Shown: one piece after another, positions 18,148-27,283 of the stretch
Position numbering within the stretch: position 1 is the first letter of the stretch
Layout: every line of letters begins with the position of its first letter
DNA from: Microbacterium oleivorans NBRC 103075
GTDB lineage: Bacteria > Actinomycetota > Actinomycetes > Actinomycetales > Microbacteriaceae
Length of the DNA: 64,000 bases
Direction: 5' to 3'
Assembly (NCBI RefSeq): GCF_001552475.1
Contig: NZ_BCRG01000001.1
Span: 1 to 64,000, forward strand
Notes under the pieces: generated by a model
The model's database searches: none
Told to the model about the DNA's origin: nothing
The model's input: the letters and a program-made list of their open reading frames with translations, nothing else
Program-made: the position numbers and the translations under genes

Positions 18148-19422
18148 GTGAACGCACGCGCCCTGCGCCGCGTCGGACTGATCGCCGGCGTCGCCACCAC
18201 CTCCGCTCTCGTCCTCGCCGGCTGTGCCGGCGGCGGCAACCAGGGCGGCACCGGAGCAGAAGGCGAGAAGGTCACGCTGACCATCGCGACCTTCAACAAC
18301 TTCGGTTACACCGACGAATTCCTCCAGAAGTACGAGGACGCGAACCCGAACGTCACAATCGTCCACAACAAGGCGGCCGAGTCGGGCGATGCCCGCAAGA
18401 ACTTCTTCCAGAAGCTCGGCAAGGGCGGTCTCGCCGACATCGAGGCCGTCGAGGTCGACTGGCTCAGCGAAGCCATGCAATACTCCGACCTGCTCACTCC
18501 CGTCCCCGACGACCTCAAGGGCCGTTGGCTGGACTGGAAGGAGAAGGCCGCGACAGACCCCAAGGGGAACCTCATCGGCTACGGCACCGACATCGGCCCG
18601 CAGGCCATCTGCTACCGCTCGGACCTCTTCGAGGCTGCCGGCCTGCCTTCTGAGCCCGCCGAGGTCGAGGCGCTGTTCGACGGCGACTGGAACAACTATT
18701 TCGACGTCGCCGACAAGTACCGCGAGGCGTCGGGCAAGTCCATGATCGACTCGGCCAACTCTGTTCTGCAGGGCATCGTCAACCAGATCGAGTACACCTA
18801 CGACAAGCCCGACGGGTCCGTCATCGCGACCTCGAACCCCGAGATCGCCGACGCGTACAAGAGCGTCATCGAGCGCGCGGTTCCCAACTCCGCTTACTCG
18901 GCTCAGTGGGGCGATGACTGGATCGCGTCCTTCCAGGGCGATGATTTCGCGACCGTGCTGTGCCCCGGCTGGATGCAGGGCATCATCTCGGGCTACGCGC
19001 CCGACCAGAAGAACTGGAAGATCGCGAACACCTTCCCCAATGGTGGCGGCAACTGGGGCGGTTCTTACCTGACCATCCCCGCCAAGGGAAAGCACGTCGA
19101 GGAAGCGCAGAAGCTCGCTGAGTGGCTGTCCGCGCCCGAGCAGCAGGTCGAGGCGTTCGTCAACGTGGGCGCCTTCCCGAGCCAGGTCGACGCGTACGAG
19201 AACCCGGACCTCCAGGGCTACGTCAACGACTACTACAACGGTGCCAAGACCGGAGAGATCGGTGCAGACCGCGCAGAGGCCGTCACGGTCCTGCCGTTCA
19301 AGAGCGCCGACTACTTCAAGTACCACGACGCACTGCAGAACGCCGTGAACCGTGTCTTCGACAAGTCGGAGTCCGAGGATGCCGCGTGGAAGACCTGGGT
19401 CGCCGAGGTCGAGGCCTTCTGA
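18148..19422 (+). CDS. cebE: Cellobiose/cellodextrin ABC transporter, substrate-binding lipoprotein
   Basis: A 424-residue extracellular solute-binding protein (family 1). Residues 1-26 are a lipoprotein signal ending in the lipobox LAGC, so the mature protein is tethered to the membrane by Cys. The stretches AAESGDARKNFFQKL, VDWLSEAMQY and IGYGTDIGPQAICYR agree with CebE of Streptomyces as I remember it. It captures cellobiose or cellotriose for permeases CebF and CebG. Start is GTG 18148 after AAAGGA. A strong hairpin follows its stop, probably raising its level over the permeases. The ATPase (MsiK in Streptomyces) is encoded elsewhere. Confidence 0.9.
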   Translation: MNARALRRVGLIAGVATTSALVLAGCAGGGNQGGTGAEGEKVTLTIATFNNFGYTDEFLQKYEDANPNVTIVHNKAAESGDARKNFFQKLGKGGLADIEAVEVDWLSEAMQYSDLLTPVPDDLKGRWLDWKEKAATDPKGNLIGYGTDIGPQAICYRSDLFEAAGLPSEPAEVEALFDGDWNNYFDVADKYREASGKSMIDSANSVLQGIVNQIEYTYDKPDGSVIATSNPEIADAYKSVIERAVPNSAYSAQWGDDWIASFQGDDFATVLCPGWMQGIISGYAPDQKNWKIANTFPNGGGNWGGSYLTIPAKGKHVEEAQKLAEWLSAPEQQVEAFVNVGAFPSQVDAYENPDLQGYVNDYYNGAKTGEIGADRAEAVTVLPFKSADYFKYHDALQNAVNRVFDKSESEDAAWKTWVAEVEAF

Positions 19423-19435
19423 TCCGTCCCTGACC

Positions 19436-19470
19436 GGGATGCCGGCCGCGCTTGCGGCGGCCGGCATCCC
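19436..19470 (+). other. Intra-operon stem-loop between cebE and cebF
   Basis: GGGATGCCGGCCGC and GCGGCCGGCATCCC form perfect 14-base arms around a 7-base loop. It lies 14 bases after the cebE stop and 34 before cebF. Such hairpins after a binding-protein gene protect the upstream mRNA or partly stop transcription, lowering permease output. No T-tract follows. Confidence 0.75.
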
Positions 19471-19503
19471 CACCATCGCTCGACCACGACGGAGAGACGC
19501 CAC

Positions 19504-20532
19504 GTGACCACCACCGACATCCGACCCCGGACCCCCCTCGAGGACCGGCCCGCTGCCACGGACCGTCCGATCCGCGTGCTCTCCTTCCGCCAGCGGCTCA
19601 GCCGGTGGGACGTGAAGGTCTCGCCCTACCTCTACATCTCCCCGTTCTTCCTCATGTTCGCCGTCGTGGGGCTCTTCCCGATCGGCTTCACGGCGGTCAT
19701 CTCGTTCCAGGAATGGGACCTGATCCGCAACTCCGGCACCTTCGTCGGGTTCGATCAGTACGCCTGGATCCTGAACGACCCCAAGTTCTGGGTCGCCCTC
19801 CGCAACACCTTCAGCATCTTCCTGCTGTCCACCGTCCCGCAGCTGCTCCTGGCGCTGTTCATCGCCGCGATGCTCGACCGCAACATCCGGGCGAAAACGT
19901 TCTGGCGCATGAGCGTGCTGCTCCCCTTCGTCATGGCCCCCGTCGCCGTCGCACTGATCTTCAGCAACATGTTCGGCGACGTGCACGGCCTCGTGAACAA
20001 CGCGCTCGGCACGCTCGGACTCGAACCGATCGCCTGGCACAAGGATCCGTTCTGGAGCCACGTCGCGATCGCGACGATGGTCAACTTCCGCTGGACCGGC
20101 TACAACGCCCTCATCCTCCTGGCCGCCATGCAGGCGGTGCCTCGCGAGTACTACGAGGCGGCCACGGTCGACGGCGCCGGCGCCCTCCGGCAGTTCGTCA
20201 GCATCACGCTCCCGTCGCTCCGGCCGACGCTCATCTTCGTCATCATCACCTCGACGATTGGCGGTCTGCAGATCTTCGACGAGCCCCGCATGTTCGACAA
20301 CACGGGTGAGGGTGGTGCGGCTCAGCAATGGCTGACGATCACGCTGTACCTCTACAACATCGGCTGGGGCGAGTTCAATTTCGGTCGCGCCGCCGCCCTC
20401 GCGTGGATCCTGTTCATCATCATCGTGGTGATCGGCCTCGTGAACCTCCTCATCACCCGCCGCCTCGTCCGTGACGAGGGTGGCCGCGGCGTCAAGATGC
20501 CGCGACGCGCACGAAAGGATGCCGGACGATGA
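19504..20532 (+). CDS. cebF: Cellobiose ABC transporter permease
   Basis: A 342-residue inner-membrane permease of the MalF type with six or seven membrane segments (PYLYISPFFLMFAVVGLFP at about residues 41-59 is the first). The EAA loop that contacts the ATPase is YYEAATVDGAGALRQF near residues 216-231. Start is GTG 19504 with GGAGAG upstream. The stop overlaps cebG by four bases (ATGA), so expression is coupled. It works with CebE, CebG and a shared ATPase to import cellobiose or cellodextrins. Confidence 0.92.
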   Translation: MTTTDIRPRTPLEDRPAATDRPIRVLSFRQRLSRWDVKVSPYLYISPFFLMFAVVGLFPIGFTAVISFQEWDLIRNSGTFVGFDQYAWILNDPKFWVALRNTFSIFLLSTVPQLLLALFIAAMLDRNIRAKTFWRMSVLLPFVMAPVAVALIFSNMFGDVHGLVNNALGTLGLEPIAWHKDPFWSHVAIATMVNFRWTGYNALILLAAMQAVPREYYEAATVDGAGALRQFVSITLPSLRPTLIFVIITSTIGGLQIFDEPRMFDNTGEGGAAQQWLTITLYLYNIGWGEFNFGRAAALAWILFIIIVVIGLVNLLITRRLVRDEGGRGVKMPRRARKDAGR

Positions 20533-21446
20533 CCACCATCAGCGAGCCGCCCCTGGCCATCGTCGAAGAGAACATCCCGAACGCGGCGCGACGTCGCCGT
20601 GGCGAGCGGACCACCCGCATCCGCGGCGTCCGCGCCGGCTTCTGGGTCTACGTCGGACTCGGTGTCGTCGCCGTCTCGGCGATCTTCCCCTACTACTGGT
20701 CGTTCCTCATCGGCTCCGGCGACCAGTTCACGATCAACGACCCGAACATGTCGTGGATCCCCGGCGCGAACTTCGTGTCGAACGCGCTCTCGGTCATGAA
20801 CGATCCGGCCGTCAACTTCTGGCTCGCGCTCTGGAACTCGATCTTCAGCTCGACGGTGATCGCGGCATCCGTCGTCGTCTTCTCGACGCTCGCGGGCTGG
20901 GCCTTCGCCAAGCTGCGCTTCCGCGGGAGCAAATTCCTGCTCGCCTTCGTCGTCGCGACGATGGCGGTGCCGATGCAGCTCGGTGTCGTTCCGCTCTACA
21001 TCCTCTTCGCCGACATGGGGTGGACGGGCACCATCGGCGCGGTCATCGTCCCCGCACTCACGAGCGCATTCGGGGTGTTCTGGATGACGCAGTACATCGG
21101 CCAGACCGTTCCCGATGAGCTCATCGAGGCGGCGCGAGTCGACGGTGCGAGCCAGATCCGCACCTTCTGGACCGTCGGTGTCACCGCCGCACGTCCCGCC
21201 GCGGCGATGCTGTTCCTGTTCACGTTCGTCGGTGCCTGGAACCAGTTCTTCTGGCCGTTCATCGTGCTCGACCGGCAGAGCCCGACGCTTCCGGTCGCGC
21301 TGTCGCTCCTGCAGGCCAACTACTTCGTCGACTACTCCATCGTCCTCGCGGGCGTCCTGCTGGCCACCGTGCCCCTGATCCTGCTGTTCGTCTTCGCCGG
21401 CAAGCAGCTCGTGAGCGGCATCATGGCCGGCGCGGTCAAGGGCTGA
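20529..21446 (+). CDS. cebG: Cellobiose ABC transporter permease
   Basis: A 305-residue permease of the MalG type with six membrane segments (VYVGLGVVAVSAIFPYYW at about residues 39-56 is the first). The EAA loop LIEAARVDGASQIRTFW is near residues 198-214. A cytoplasmic N terminus of about 35 residues is rich in Arg. It pairs with CebF, whose gene overlaps by four bases; bglC follows ten bases later. The operon order cebE-cebF-cebG-bglC is the same as in Streptomyces. Confidence 0.92.
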   Translation: MTTISEPPLAIVEENIPNAARRRRGERTTRIRGVRAGFWVYVGLGVVAVSAIFPYYWSFLIGSGDQFTINDPNMSWIPGANFVSNALSVMNDPAVNFWLALWNSIFSSTVIAASVVVFSTLAGWAFAKLRFRGSKFLLAFVVATMAVPMQLGVVPLYILFADMGWTGTIGAVIVPALTSAFGVFWMTQYIGQTVPDELIEAARVDGASQIRTFWTVGVTAARPAAAMLFLFTFVGAWNQFFWPFIVLDRQSPTLPVALSLLQANYFVDYSIVLAGVLLATVPLILLFVFAGKQLVSGIMAGAVKG

Positions 21447-21456
21447 CGGGCATCCC

Positions 21457-22935
21457 GTGAACGTGCTTTCGCAGGAGTACTCTGCCCCCGTGCCCGCCTC
21501 CGTCTCACGCCCCTTCCCGACCGACTTCCTCTTCGGTGCCGCGACCGCCGCCTACCAGATCGAGGGTGCAGCCTTCGAGGACGGCCGGACCGCCTCGATC
21601 TGGGATGCCTTCAGCCGGGTCCCGGGCGCCGTCATCGGAGCCGACAACGGCGACGTCGCGTGCGACCACTACCACCGCTACCGGGGCGACGTCGCGCTCA
21701 TGAAGGACCTCGGCCTCGAGACATACCGGTTCTCGACCTCGTGGTCGCGGGTCCGTCCTGACGGCGGACCGGTCAACGCGAAGGGCATCGACTTCTACGA
21801 GCGCCTCGTCGACGAGCTCTTGAGGGCCGGCATCCGTCCGTGGCTCACGCTGTACCACTGGGACCTGCCGCAGACGCTCGAAGAGCAGGGCGGGTGGACG
21901 GTGCGCGAGACGAGCGAGCGGTTCGCCGAGTACGCCCTGTCGGTCCACGACGCGCTGGGCGATCGGGTGTCGGACTGGACGACCCTCAACGAGCCGTGGT
22001 GCTCGTCGTTCCTCAGCTACACGGGCGGCATCCATGCCCCCGGTCGGTTCAGCATCGGTGACGGGATGCTGGCATCCCACCACCTGCTCCGCGGGCACGG
22101 CCTCGTGGTCGAGGAGCTCCGGCGCCGCGACCCCGCGCTGAACCTCGGCATCACCCTGAACCTCACCGTCGCCGAAGCCGCCGACCCGGCCAAGCCCGAC
22201 GACGTCGACGCCGCGCGCCGGATCGACGGCCAGTTCAACCGGTGGTTCCTCGACCCGATCTTCCGGGGAAGCTACCCCGAGGACATCGTCTCGGACATCC
22301 GCGCCGTCGACCCCGACGCGGTCGCCCGCTTCGAGGCCGCCGTGCACCCGGGCGACGTCGACACGATCTCTCAGCGCCTCGACGTGCTGGGCGTGAACTA
22401 TTACCACGGCGAGTTCGTCGGCGGCAGCGCCCCGGCCGACCCGCCCCTTCCCGGCGATGCGCCGACCGACCGCGTGGTGGGTTCGCCCTGGCCGGCGGGC
22501 GACGGCATCCACTGGTATGAGCGCGGCCTGCCGCGAACGGCGATGCACTGGGAAGTGCAGCCCGCGGGCCTGACCGTGCTCCTCGAGCGGGTCTGGGACG
22601 AGTACGCGAAGGATGCCGGAACGGCGCTGTTCGTGACCGAGAACGGCGCCGCCTTCGACGACGAGACCGTGGTCGAAGACGGTGACGTGCGGGTGCACGA
22701 CGCCGATCGCGTCGAATTCCTCCGTGGTCACCTCGGCGCGATCCTCGACGCCGCCGATGCGGGCGTCGACGTGCGGGGCTACTTCTACTGGTCGCTGATG
22801 GACAACTTCGAGTGGGCGTGGGGGTACGACAAGCGGTTCGGCCTGATCCGGGTCGATTACGCCACGCAGGAACGGACGTTCAAGGACAGTGCTCTGGAGT
22901 ATCGTCGGGTCATCGCTGCCCGAGCGATCGATTGA
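21457..22935 (+). CDS. bglC: GH1 beta-glucosidase
   Basis: A 492-residue family 1 glycoside hydrolase that splits imported cellobiose to glucose in the cytoplasm. The acid/base Glu179 is in TTLNEPW and the nucleophile Glu395 in FVTENGAAF (numbered from GTG 21457). FLFGAATAAYQIEGA near the N terminus and GYFYWSLMDNFEW near the C terminus are family signatures. GTG 21490 is an alternative start that would remove 11 residues before PASVSRPF and has AGGAG upstream; I cannot decide between them. It lies between the cebG and cebR genes in one operon. Confidence 0.92.
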   Translation: MNVLSQEYSAPVPASVSRPFPTDFLFGAATAAYQIEGAAFEDGRTASIWDAFSRVPGAVIGADNGDVACDHYHRYRGDVALMKDLGLETYRFSTSWSRVRPDGGPVNAKGIDFYERLVDELLRAGIRPWLTLYHWDLPQTLEEQGGWTVRETSERFAEYALSVHDALGDRVSDWTTLNEPWCSSFLSYTGGIHAPGRFSIGDGMLASHHLLRGHGLVVEELRRRDPALNLGITLNLTVAEAADPAKPDDVDAARRIDGQFNRWFLDPIFRGSYPEDIVSDIRAVDPDAVARFEAAVHPGDVDTISQRLDVLGVNYYHGEFVGGSAPADPPLPGDAPTDRVVGSPWPAGDGIHWYERGLPRTAMHWEVQPAGLTVLLERVWDEYAKDAGTALFVTENGAAFDDETVVEDGDVRVHDADRVEFLRGHLGAILDAADAGVDVRGYFYWSLMDNFEWAWGYDKRFGLIRVDYATQERTFKDSALEYRRVIAARAID

Positions 22936-22955
22936 CTGCACTCCCCGAGGTGGCC

Positions 22956-23984
22956 GTGTCCGAAACCCTTCACTCCCCGGTGACGAGCGCCTCCCCGGTG
23001 ACGATCGAAGAGGTCGCCAGCGCGGCAGGGGTCTCGCGCTCCACCGTCTCGCGCGTCGTCAACGGCTCGACGGCGGTCAGCCCGGCGGCCCTCGCGGCCG
23101 TTCGCCAGGCGATCGACGAGCTCAACTACGTGCCCAACCGGGCCGCGCGGTCCCTGGCGAGTCGCGCCACGATGGCGGTCGCGCTCGTGGTTCCTGAGGA
23201 CACGACCCGGTTCTTCGGCGATCCGTTCTTCGCGGCGATCGTGAGCGGCATCAACAAGCGGGTCTCGAAGTCCGACTACGTCCTCAACCTGATCATCGCG
23301 AGCGACGACCCTCACGACAAGGCGACGGAGTACCTCCGTAGCGGGGCCGTCGACGGCGCGATCATCGTCTCCCACCACACGAGCGACGCGTTCATCGACC
23401 GCATCGCCGCGGCCATGCCCGTCGTCTACGGCGGCCGCCCCGTCCGGCAGCGTGAGCGTGATTACTACGTCGACGTCGACAACGTCGAGGGAGCGCGCCT
23501 CGCGACGCAGCACCTCATCGACCAGGGGCGCACGCGTCTCGCGACGATCACGGGTCCCACGACCATGCCCGGTGGAATAGACCGCCTGACCGGCTTCCGT
23601 GAGGCGCTGGATGCCGCGGGCCTGTCATCCGTCGCCATCGAAGACGGCGACTTCACCGCCGCGGCCGCCGCTGCGGCCGCCAAGCGGATGATCGAGTCGG
23701 GCGTCGAGTTCGACGGCCTCTTCGTCGCCAGTGACCTCATGGCGCGCGGAGTGCTCGTCGAGCTGGCGCGCGCAGGGCTTCGCGTCCCCGAGGACGTCGC
23801 GATCGTCGGCTACGACGATTCACCCGTCGCCACCTCGGTGTCGCCGACTCTGACGACAGTGCGTCAGCCGTCGCTCGTGCAGGGAGAGGTCATGGCGGAC
23901 ATCCTGCTGACCCTCCTCGCGGGAGGGTTCCCCGAGCACGAGACGCTGCTCGAGACGCAGCTCATCGTGCGCGAATCCGCCTGA
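22956..23984 (+). CDS. cebR: LacI-family repressor of the cellobiose operon
   Basis: A 342-residue LacI regulator. The helix-turn-helix (TIEEVASAAGVSRSTVSRVVNG) is at about residues 13-34, with the hinge helix ending near 65 (RAARSLASR). The sensor domain follows (MAVALVVPEDTTRFFG onward). It is the last gene of the cebEFG-bglC unit and should bind the three operators at 18029-18098, releasing them when cellobiose is present, as CebR does in Streptomyces. GTG 22956 is preceded by GAGG at proper spacing; GTG 22950 and TTG 22932 are also in frame. A longer frame inside bglC is spurious. Confidence 0.88.
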   Translation: MSETLHSPVTSASPVTIEEVASAAGVSRSTVSRVVNGSTAVSPAALAAVRQAIDELNYVPNRAARSLASRATMAVALVVPEDTTRFFGDPFFAAIVSGINKRVSKSDYVLNLIIASDDPHDKATEYLRSGAVDGAIIVSHHTSDAFIDRIAAAMPVVYGGRPVRQRERDYYVDVDNVEGARLATQHLIDQGRTRLATITGPTTMPGGIDRLTGFREALDAAGLSSVAIEDGDFTAAAAAAAAKRMIESGVEFDGLFVASDLMARGVLVELARAGLRVPEDVAIVGYDDSPVATSVSPTLTTVRQPSLVQGEVMADILLTLLAGGFPEHETLLETQLIVRESA

Positions 23985-23990
23985 ACGCGC

Positions 23991-24863
23991 TCACGCCACA
24001 CTGGCGTGCAGGGTGTTGCGCCACGGGTCCGTGAAGGTCGTGGTGCGTCCGTCGTCCTCGATCTCGACGCGGTGGTGGCGCAGGCGCTCGCTGAGTTCGC
24101 CGAGGCTGTCGCGGTCGGGCAGCGCGAGGTCGACTCGTCCCAGGCCGAGCGCGGGCATCCGCGGACCCGCTCCGCGCGAGTTCCACACGTTCATCGCCAT
24201 GTGATGGTGGTACCCGCCCGCACTCACGAAGAGAGCCGAACCGTCGAGTTCGGCGGTGACGTCGAAACCGAGGGTGTCGACGTAGAAGGCGCGTGCGGTG
24301 GTCACGTCCCCCACCGACAGGTGGACGTGACCGACGGATGCCGCATCGGCGGCCGTCGATCCCGCAGCCGCGGCATCCGTCAGGTGGTCTCGGATGAAGG
24401 CGTTCGGGTCGAGGTGCAGGGTGGCCATCTCGACCTGTCCGTGGGTCCACGACCAGGCACTGCGGTCGCGGTCCCAGTAGAGCTCGATGCCGTTGCCCTC
24501 GGGGTCGGTTGCGTAGAACGCCTGGCTGACGAGGTGGTCGGCGCTGCCGGTGAACGTTCCGGGTGCGTGCTGGGCGAGCGAGAACAGCGCGGCGGCCAGT
24601 GCCGTCTGCGATTCGAACAGGATGGCGGTGTGGAAGAGTCCCGCCGCACCGGCAGGCGCGTGGCGAAGCCCCGCCTCGTGGCGAAGGATGACGATCGCAC
24701 GTCCCGCGCGGCCGAGGGTCACGGTGTCACCCTCGGCGGCGATGACCTGCAGAGTGACCACGTCGCGGTAGTACCGGGTCATCGCGTCGAGGTCGCCGAC
24801 GAGCAGAGTCACCGCGCCCATCGAGGTGGTGGCCGCAAGGCGGTCCGGGGCAGACGCATTCAT
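23991..24863 (-). CDS. VOC-family (glyoxalase/extradiol dioxygenase-like) protein
   Basis: A 290-residue protein with two VOC modules pairs, about residues 10-135 and 160-285. Putative metal ligands are His in FHTAILF (near 74), Glu in GNGIELYWDRD (near 124), His in VGHVHLSVGD (near 165) and further His in GGYHHHMAMNVW (near 210). This matches the CatE/YfiE-type 2,3-dioxygenase-like proteins of Gram-positive bacteria, whose substrates are catechols or unknown. The start is ATG 24863, at the centre of a perfect palindrome that may be an operator. It is convergent with cebR, six bases away, and unrelated to it. Confidence 0.85.
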   Translation of the reverse strand: MNASAPDRLAATTSMGAVTLLVGDLDAMTRYYRDVVTLQVIAAEGDTVTLGRAGRAIVILRHEAGLRHAPAGAAGLFHTAILFESQTALAAALFSLAQHAPGTFTGSADHLVSQAFYATDPEGNGIELYWDRDRSAWSWTHGQVEMATLHLDPNAFIRDHLTDAAAAGSTAADAASVGHVHLSVGDVTTARAFYVDTLGFDVTAELDGSALFVSAGGYHHHMAMNVWNSRGAGPRMPALGLGRVDLALPDRDSLGELSERLRHHRVEIEDDGRTTTFTDPWRNTLHASVA

Positions 24864-24870
24864 ATGAATG
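24857..24870. promoter_or_regulatory. Perfect palindrome over the VOC start codon
   Basis: CATTCATATGAATG is a perfect 14-base palindrome that contains the start codon of the VOC gene. Its AT-rich composition stands out. A MarR- or TetR-type repressor could bind it; no such regulator gene is adjacent. Confidence 0.45.
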
Positions 24871-24909
24871 GGTAACGCGCCGGACCGCTTTTCATTCCCG
24901 CGGTGACCG

Positions 24910-26268
24910 TCAGTCGGGGTCGCCGCCGAGCTGACCGATCGGGACGATCGGGCCGCCGTCATCCGCACCCGTCTTGCGAGCGCGGGCGATCGCGTTGCCG
25001 GCGTGGTAGATCACGAGCGCTGCCACGGTACCAAGCACGATGCCGCCGAACTGCAGCTGACCGAGGTCCATCGTGAAGTTCGCGATCGCGATGACGAAGG
25101 CGACGGCGACCGTGTACTGGTTCACGGGGCGCGAGAAGTCGACCTGGTTGTCGACCCAGATCTTGATGCCGATGACACCGATGAGGCCGTAGAGCGCCGT
25201 CGTCACGCCGCCGATGACGCCGTTCGGGATCGTGAACAGCACCGCGCCGACGACGGGCGAGAACGACAGGAGCACGGCGATGATGCCCGCCACCCAGTAC
25301 GCGGCGGTCGAGTAGATGCGGGTCGCCGCCATGACGCCGATGTTCTCGCCGTAGGTGGTGGTGCCCGAGCCGCCGAAAGCGCCCGCGAGCGTCGTCGCGA
25401 GTCCGTCGGCGAGGAGGGCGCGACCGGTGCGCGTGTTGACGGTCGCGTCGCCGGTCATGGTCGCGACGCCGCGGACGTGTCCCACGTTCTCGGCGACGAG
25501 GACGAGGACCACCGGCAGGAACATCGGCAGCAGACCCCACGCGACAGGATCGCCGAAGGACGGCAGATGGAACGTCGGCAGACCGATCCACTGGTTGCTC
25601 TTGATGAGTGCGCTCACGGGCGCGAAGTCGACGCGCCCCATGATGAGCGCGGCGATGTAGCCGACGACGACGCCGAGGAAGATCGAGACGCGGCCGAGGA
25701 TGCCGCGGAACAGCACTGCGCACAGGATGCTCGCGACCAGGGTGATGGTCGCGAGGACCGCGTCGGTCTTGAAGTTGTTCCACGCCGCCGGAGCGAGGTT
25801 GAGGCCGATGAGCGCGACGATCGCGCCGGAGACGACGGGCGGCATGAGCTTCTCGAGCCAGCGGGTGCCCGTGGCCTGTACGAGGAAGCCGATGCCCGCG
25901 AGCAAAATGCCGGCGACGAAGACGCCGACGAGCGCCTGGCCGATCTGCTCGGGGCTGTCGAGCGGCTTGCCCTGACCGGGACCGAAGGCCGTGATCGGCG
26001 CGATGAAGGCGAAGGACGACCCGAGGTAGCTGGGGAGCTTGTTACGGGTGAGGATCAAGAAAAGGAGCGTCCCGAGTCCCGAGAAGAGGAGCGTCGTGCT
26101 CACGGGGAAACCGGTCAGCAGCGGCACCAGGAACGTTGCGCCGAACATGGCGACGACGTGCTGGGCGCCGATGGCGATCGTGCTGCCCCAGCCGAGTCGC
26201 TCGCTGGGGGTGACGACGGCTCCGGGGGCGACGCGGCGGCCGTCACCGTGAAGGGTCCAGATGGGCAT
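24910..26268 (-). CDS. Uracil/xanthine permease (NAT/NCS2 family)
   Basis: A 452-residue transporter with about 14 membrane segments. The NCS2 signature ENIGVMAATR lies in GTTTYGENIGVMAATRIYS near residues 302-320, and QHVVAMFGATFLVPLL near 35-50 is the other conserved stretch. It imports uracil or xanthine with protons. The substrate cannot be settled from sequence alone, but the nearby purine genes (purC next, apt and purQS not far) fit a purine base equally well. ATG 26268 follows AGGAG; TAGCCT on the minus strand near 26320 is a probable -10 with an ordinary leader. Confidence 0.88.
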   Translation of the reverse strand: MPIWTLHGDGRRVAPGAVVTPSERLGWGSTIAIGAQHVVAMFGATFLVPLLTGFPVSTTLLFSGLGTLLFLILTRNKLPSYLGSSFAFIAPITAFGPGQGKPLDSPEQIGQALVGVFVAGILLAGIGFLVQATGTRWLEKLMPPVVSGAIVALIGLNLAPAAWNNFKTDAVLATITLVASILCAVLFRGILGRVSIFLGVVVGYIAALIMGRVDFAPVSALIKSNQWIGLPTFHLPSFGDPVAWGLLPMFLPVVLVLVAENVGHVRGVATMTGDATVNTRTGRALLADGLATTLAGAFGGSGTTTYGENIGVMAATRIYSTAAYWVAGIIAVLLSFSPVVGAVLFTIPNGVIGGVTTALYGLIGVIGIKIWVDNQVDFSRPVNQYTVAVAFVIAIANFTMDLGQLQFGGIVLGTVAALVIYHAGNAIARARKTGADDGGPIVPIGQLGGDPD

Positions 26269-26347
26269 GCGCGTGCTCCTCAGGTGGTGGGGGGATGCCT
26301 GGGGTCAGGCTACCTGGGAGTCGGCTGAGCGCGTGGGAGCGACGGCG

Positions 26348-27238
26348 TCACGCAGCGGCGAGTCGGTCCAGGAGCTCCCGGTACTTCGCGGCGGTCTGCT
26401 CGACGACATCGGCCGGGACGGTGGGCGGCGTGCCCTGCTTGTCCCAGTTCGCGGCGAGCCAGTCGCGGACGATCTGCTTGTCGAAGCTCGCCATGCGGTC
26501 GGCCGGGGTCGCGCCGGTTCGCCAGGCGTCGGCGTCCCAGTACCGCGACGAGTCGCTCGTGAGCACCTCGTCGCCGAGGGTCAGGACGCCGTCGGCATCC
26601 ACCCCGAACTCGAACTTCGTGTCGGCGAGGATGAGCCCGTTCGCCTCGGCGAGCGCGGCAGCGCGGCGGTAGATCTCAAGCGACGCGTCGCGCAGTTCGG
26701 TGGCACGAGCCTCGCCGACGAGCTCGACGGTGCGCTCGAACGAGATGTTCTCGTCGTGCTCGCCGAGCGGCGCCTTGTAGGCGGGGGTGAAGATCGGCTC
26801 CGGCAGGCGGTCGCCGTTGGCGAGGCCCGCGGGAAGGGGAATCCCGCACACCGTGCCGTCGGCCTGGTACTCGGCCCAGCCCGATCCCGTCAGGTAGCCG
26901 CGAACGACGCACTCGATCGGCTGCATGTCCAGCTCGTGGACGACCATGGCCCGACCGGCGACCTCGGCGGGCGGCTCCACGCCGTCCACGAGGTGGTTCG
27001 GAATCGACCGGCCGCCGTCGCCGCCGGCGAGCTGTGCGAACCACCAGAGGCTCAGTCGCGTGAGGAGCTCGCCCTTACCCGGGATGCCCGGGTCGAGCAC
27101 GTGGTCGAAGGCGCTGACGCGATCGCTGGCGACCACGAGCATCCGTCTTTCATCGCCGTCTGCGGGGCGGTAGAGGTCCCGGACCTTGCCCGAGTACACG
27201 TGGGTCCATCCGGGCAGGGAAGTCGCGGCATCCGTCAC
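26348..27238 (-). CDS. purC: Phosphoribosylaminoimidazole-succinocarboxamide synthase
   Basis: A 296-residue SAICAR synthase, which joins aspartate to CAIR in purine synthesis. Conserved regions are YSGKVRDLY near residues 15-23, VVASDRVSAFDHVL near 36-49, VRGYLTGSGWAEY near 110-122, and LILADTKFEFG near 203-213. Length and pattern fit the longer actinobacterial form. The start is GTG 27238; GATAAT lies six bases upstream (27250-27245), indicating a leaderless mRNA. It is a single-gene unit between the nucleobase permease and a lipoprotein gene. Confidence 0.95.
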   Translation of the reverse strand: MTDAATSLPGWTHVYSGKVRDLYRPADGDERRMLVVASDRVSAFDHVLDPGIPGKGELLTRLSLWWFAQLAGGDGGRSIPNHLVDGVEPPAEVAGRAMVVHELDMQPIECVVRGYLTGSGWAEYQADGTVCGIPLPAGLANGDRLPEPIFTPAYKAPLGEHDENISFERTVELVGEARATELRDASLEIYRRAAALAEANGLILADTKFEFGVDADGVLTLGDEVLTSDSSRYWDADAWRTGATPADRMASFDKQIVRDWLAANWDKQGTPPTVPADVVEQTAAKYRELLDRLAAA

Positions 27239-27283
27239 CTGGCCATTATCGCGGGCGCGATGCCCCGTGCGTACCCTGGCGTC

